Positions 63,401 to 64,000 of a stretch of DNA of 64,000 bases are shown piece after piece; position 1 is the first letter of the stretch; every line of letters begins with the position of its first letter. The position numbers and the translations under genes were made by a program. The notes under the pieces are model-generated. The model ran no database searches. It was not told the origin of the DNA and saw nothing but the letters and a program-made list of their open reading frames with translations. Source of the DNA: Heligmosomoides polygyrus polygyrus (lineage: Eukaryota > Nematoda > Chromadorea > Rhabditida > Heligmosomidae); contig OX377205.1 in assembly GCA_947396885.1 (NCBI GenBank), positions 51,010,676 through 51,074,675 of the forward strand. Reading direction: 5' to 3'.

Positions 63401-64000
63401 GTACCAAACCTGGAACGGGTTAAGAACATACCTGACGGCAGCTGTACTGGAAAATCTGATGTTACTACGTTCCAGTAGGCATCTATGCCGACCAGTATGT
63501 CTGGAAGGACTGGTCCACAGGAATGGCACAATGGCATGTCATAGCCTTCTCGTCGAATAAATTCGATGTCTGCGCCCGACAGATGGGGTGGACGCTGCGA
63601 GAGAGTGATAACGTCCTTAGTGGTAAGGTTTAAAGTGAGTTTCTTGTCGAATAGGTCGACAAGTCTCACTTGCGTTAGTGCTGAAATCTCTGAAACTCTT
63701 TGACCTCCAAAGGCTACAAAACTGCGATGTCTTTGGTCCGACACGGACAAGCCTAAACGCGTTACTGCGTGCGTTGCGATAAAGCTGTTCTGCGCGCCTG
63801 AATCTAGAAGTAATACGACGTTTCCAAGGCGCTCGGAGTCGCGAACATACGCTTTCGCCATGGCTAGCATAAGGCTAGCGCAATGACCGGAGAAGTGCAC
63901 GCTTGGTAACCTGCGTGCCAAATATGTCTGTTGGAGCTGTTCGAACTCGTGATCCGTCTCCGATACAGTGTACTGCGATGGTGAACGCGAAAATGATTTT
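63268..64000 (-). CDS. Bel/Pao aspartic protease region (partial)
   Basis: The frame is open to the window edge and ends at 63268. VVLLLDSGAQNSFIATHAV carries the DSG catalytic triad of retroviral-type aspartic proteases. The downstream residues (LPDILVGIDAYWNVV, GMFLTRSRFGTVVSG) are typical of the Pao protease-RT linker. The frame shifts near 63350 into the RT frame. Confidence 0.85.
   Translation of the reverse strand, partial: KSFSRSPSQYTVSETDHEFEQLQQTYLARRLPSVHFSGHCASLMLAMAKAYVRDSERLGNVVLLLDSGAQNSFIATHAVTRLGLSVSDQRHRSFVAFGGQRVSEISALTQVRLVDLFDKKLTLNLTTKDVITLSQRPPHLSGADIEFIRREGYDMPLCHSCGPVLPDILVGIDAYWNVVTSDFPVQLPSGMFLTRSRFGTVVSGIQDFHVDRRHDDIPIRTPSQIRRTQTKQLNGYGRSTPLA

Larger units (their letters stand above)
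59829..64000 (-). mobile_element. Bel/Pao LTR-retrotransposon pol region (continues beyond window)
   Basis: Reading the minus strand from the right edge: protease, reverse transcriptase, RNase H, integrase. This is the standard Bel/Pao pol order. Two frameshifts (about 63350 and 62515) and two in-frame TAG codons (62124-62126 and 61398-61400) interrupt it. The gag and 5' LTR that should precede it would lie outside the window. No 3' LTR is evident between the integrase stop and the zinc-knuckle exon. Confidence 0.9.

Overview
This window looks like repeat-dense chromosomal DNA from a nematode, probably a strongylid such as a hookworm. The evidence is eukaryotic exons joined by short nematode-type splice acceptors (ATTTTTTAG, TTTCAG) and a mixture of mariner, CR1-like, RTE, Penelope and Bel/Pao transposons. 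The species is inference. No bacterial-type operon, CRISPR array, rRNA or intact tRNA gene was seen. Two 200-base N blocks (5721-5920, 26642-26841) are assembly gaps.

One host gene is supported. On the minus strand, nine exons between 24228 and 8451 join in consistent reading phase. They encode a CIN85/CD2AP-type adaptor: the end of a linker, an SH3 domain like SH3B, an SH3 domain like SH3C, proline-rich segments, a capping-protein-interaction-like motif and a short C-terminal coiled coil. The 5' part (SH3A) was not found. Its largest intron (12856-22570) holds an apparently intact CR1-like non-LTR retrotransposon in the opposite orientation, plus RTE, CR1, composite-repeat and Tc1/mariner fragments.

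Layout. 1-7000: a decayed mariner, two ~1-kb foldback elements, a hAT-type MITE with perfect 8-bp target duplications, and copies of a composite repeat. 8451-24228: the SH3 adaptor gene and its transposon-filled introns. 25000-29200: duplications, palindromes and GC-rich DNA. 29210-34470: two RTE-clade elements, both broken. 34530-44270: Penelope-like elements, including one with large inverted terminal arms, GIY-YIG endonuclease sequence and hammerhead-like motifs. 45403-48364: another RTE element. 48400-51800: degenerate tandem repeats and a mariner remnant. 52500-64000: minus-strand Bel/Pao material. A protease-RT-RNaseH-integrase region runs off the right edge, and an intron-containing zinc-knuckle ORF lies just after the integrase stop. 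A decayed relative of that ORF lies at 52.5-54.1 kb.

The main points for follow-up are these. (1) The CR1-like ORF1/ORF2 junction has a GGGAAAC slippery heptamer just before the ORF1 stop, with ORF2 open in the -1 frame and lacking an early AUG. (2) The zinc-knuckle ORF sits in the env position after Bel/Pao pol, with matching splice sites. (3) The Penelope element has inverted arms and hammerhead-like motifs. (4) A composite repeat family carries G-runs and a 42-bp satellite, with at least five copies in this window.
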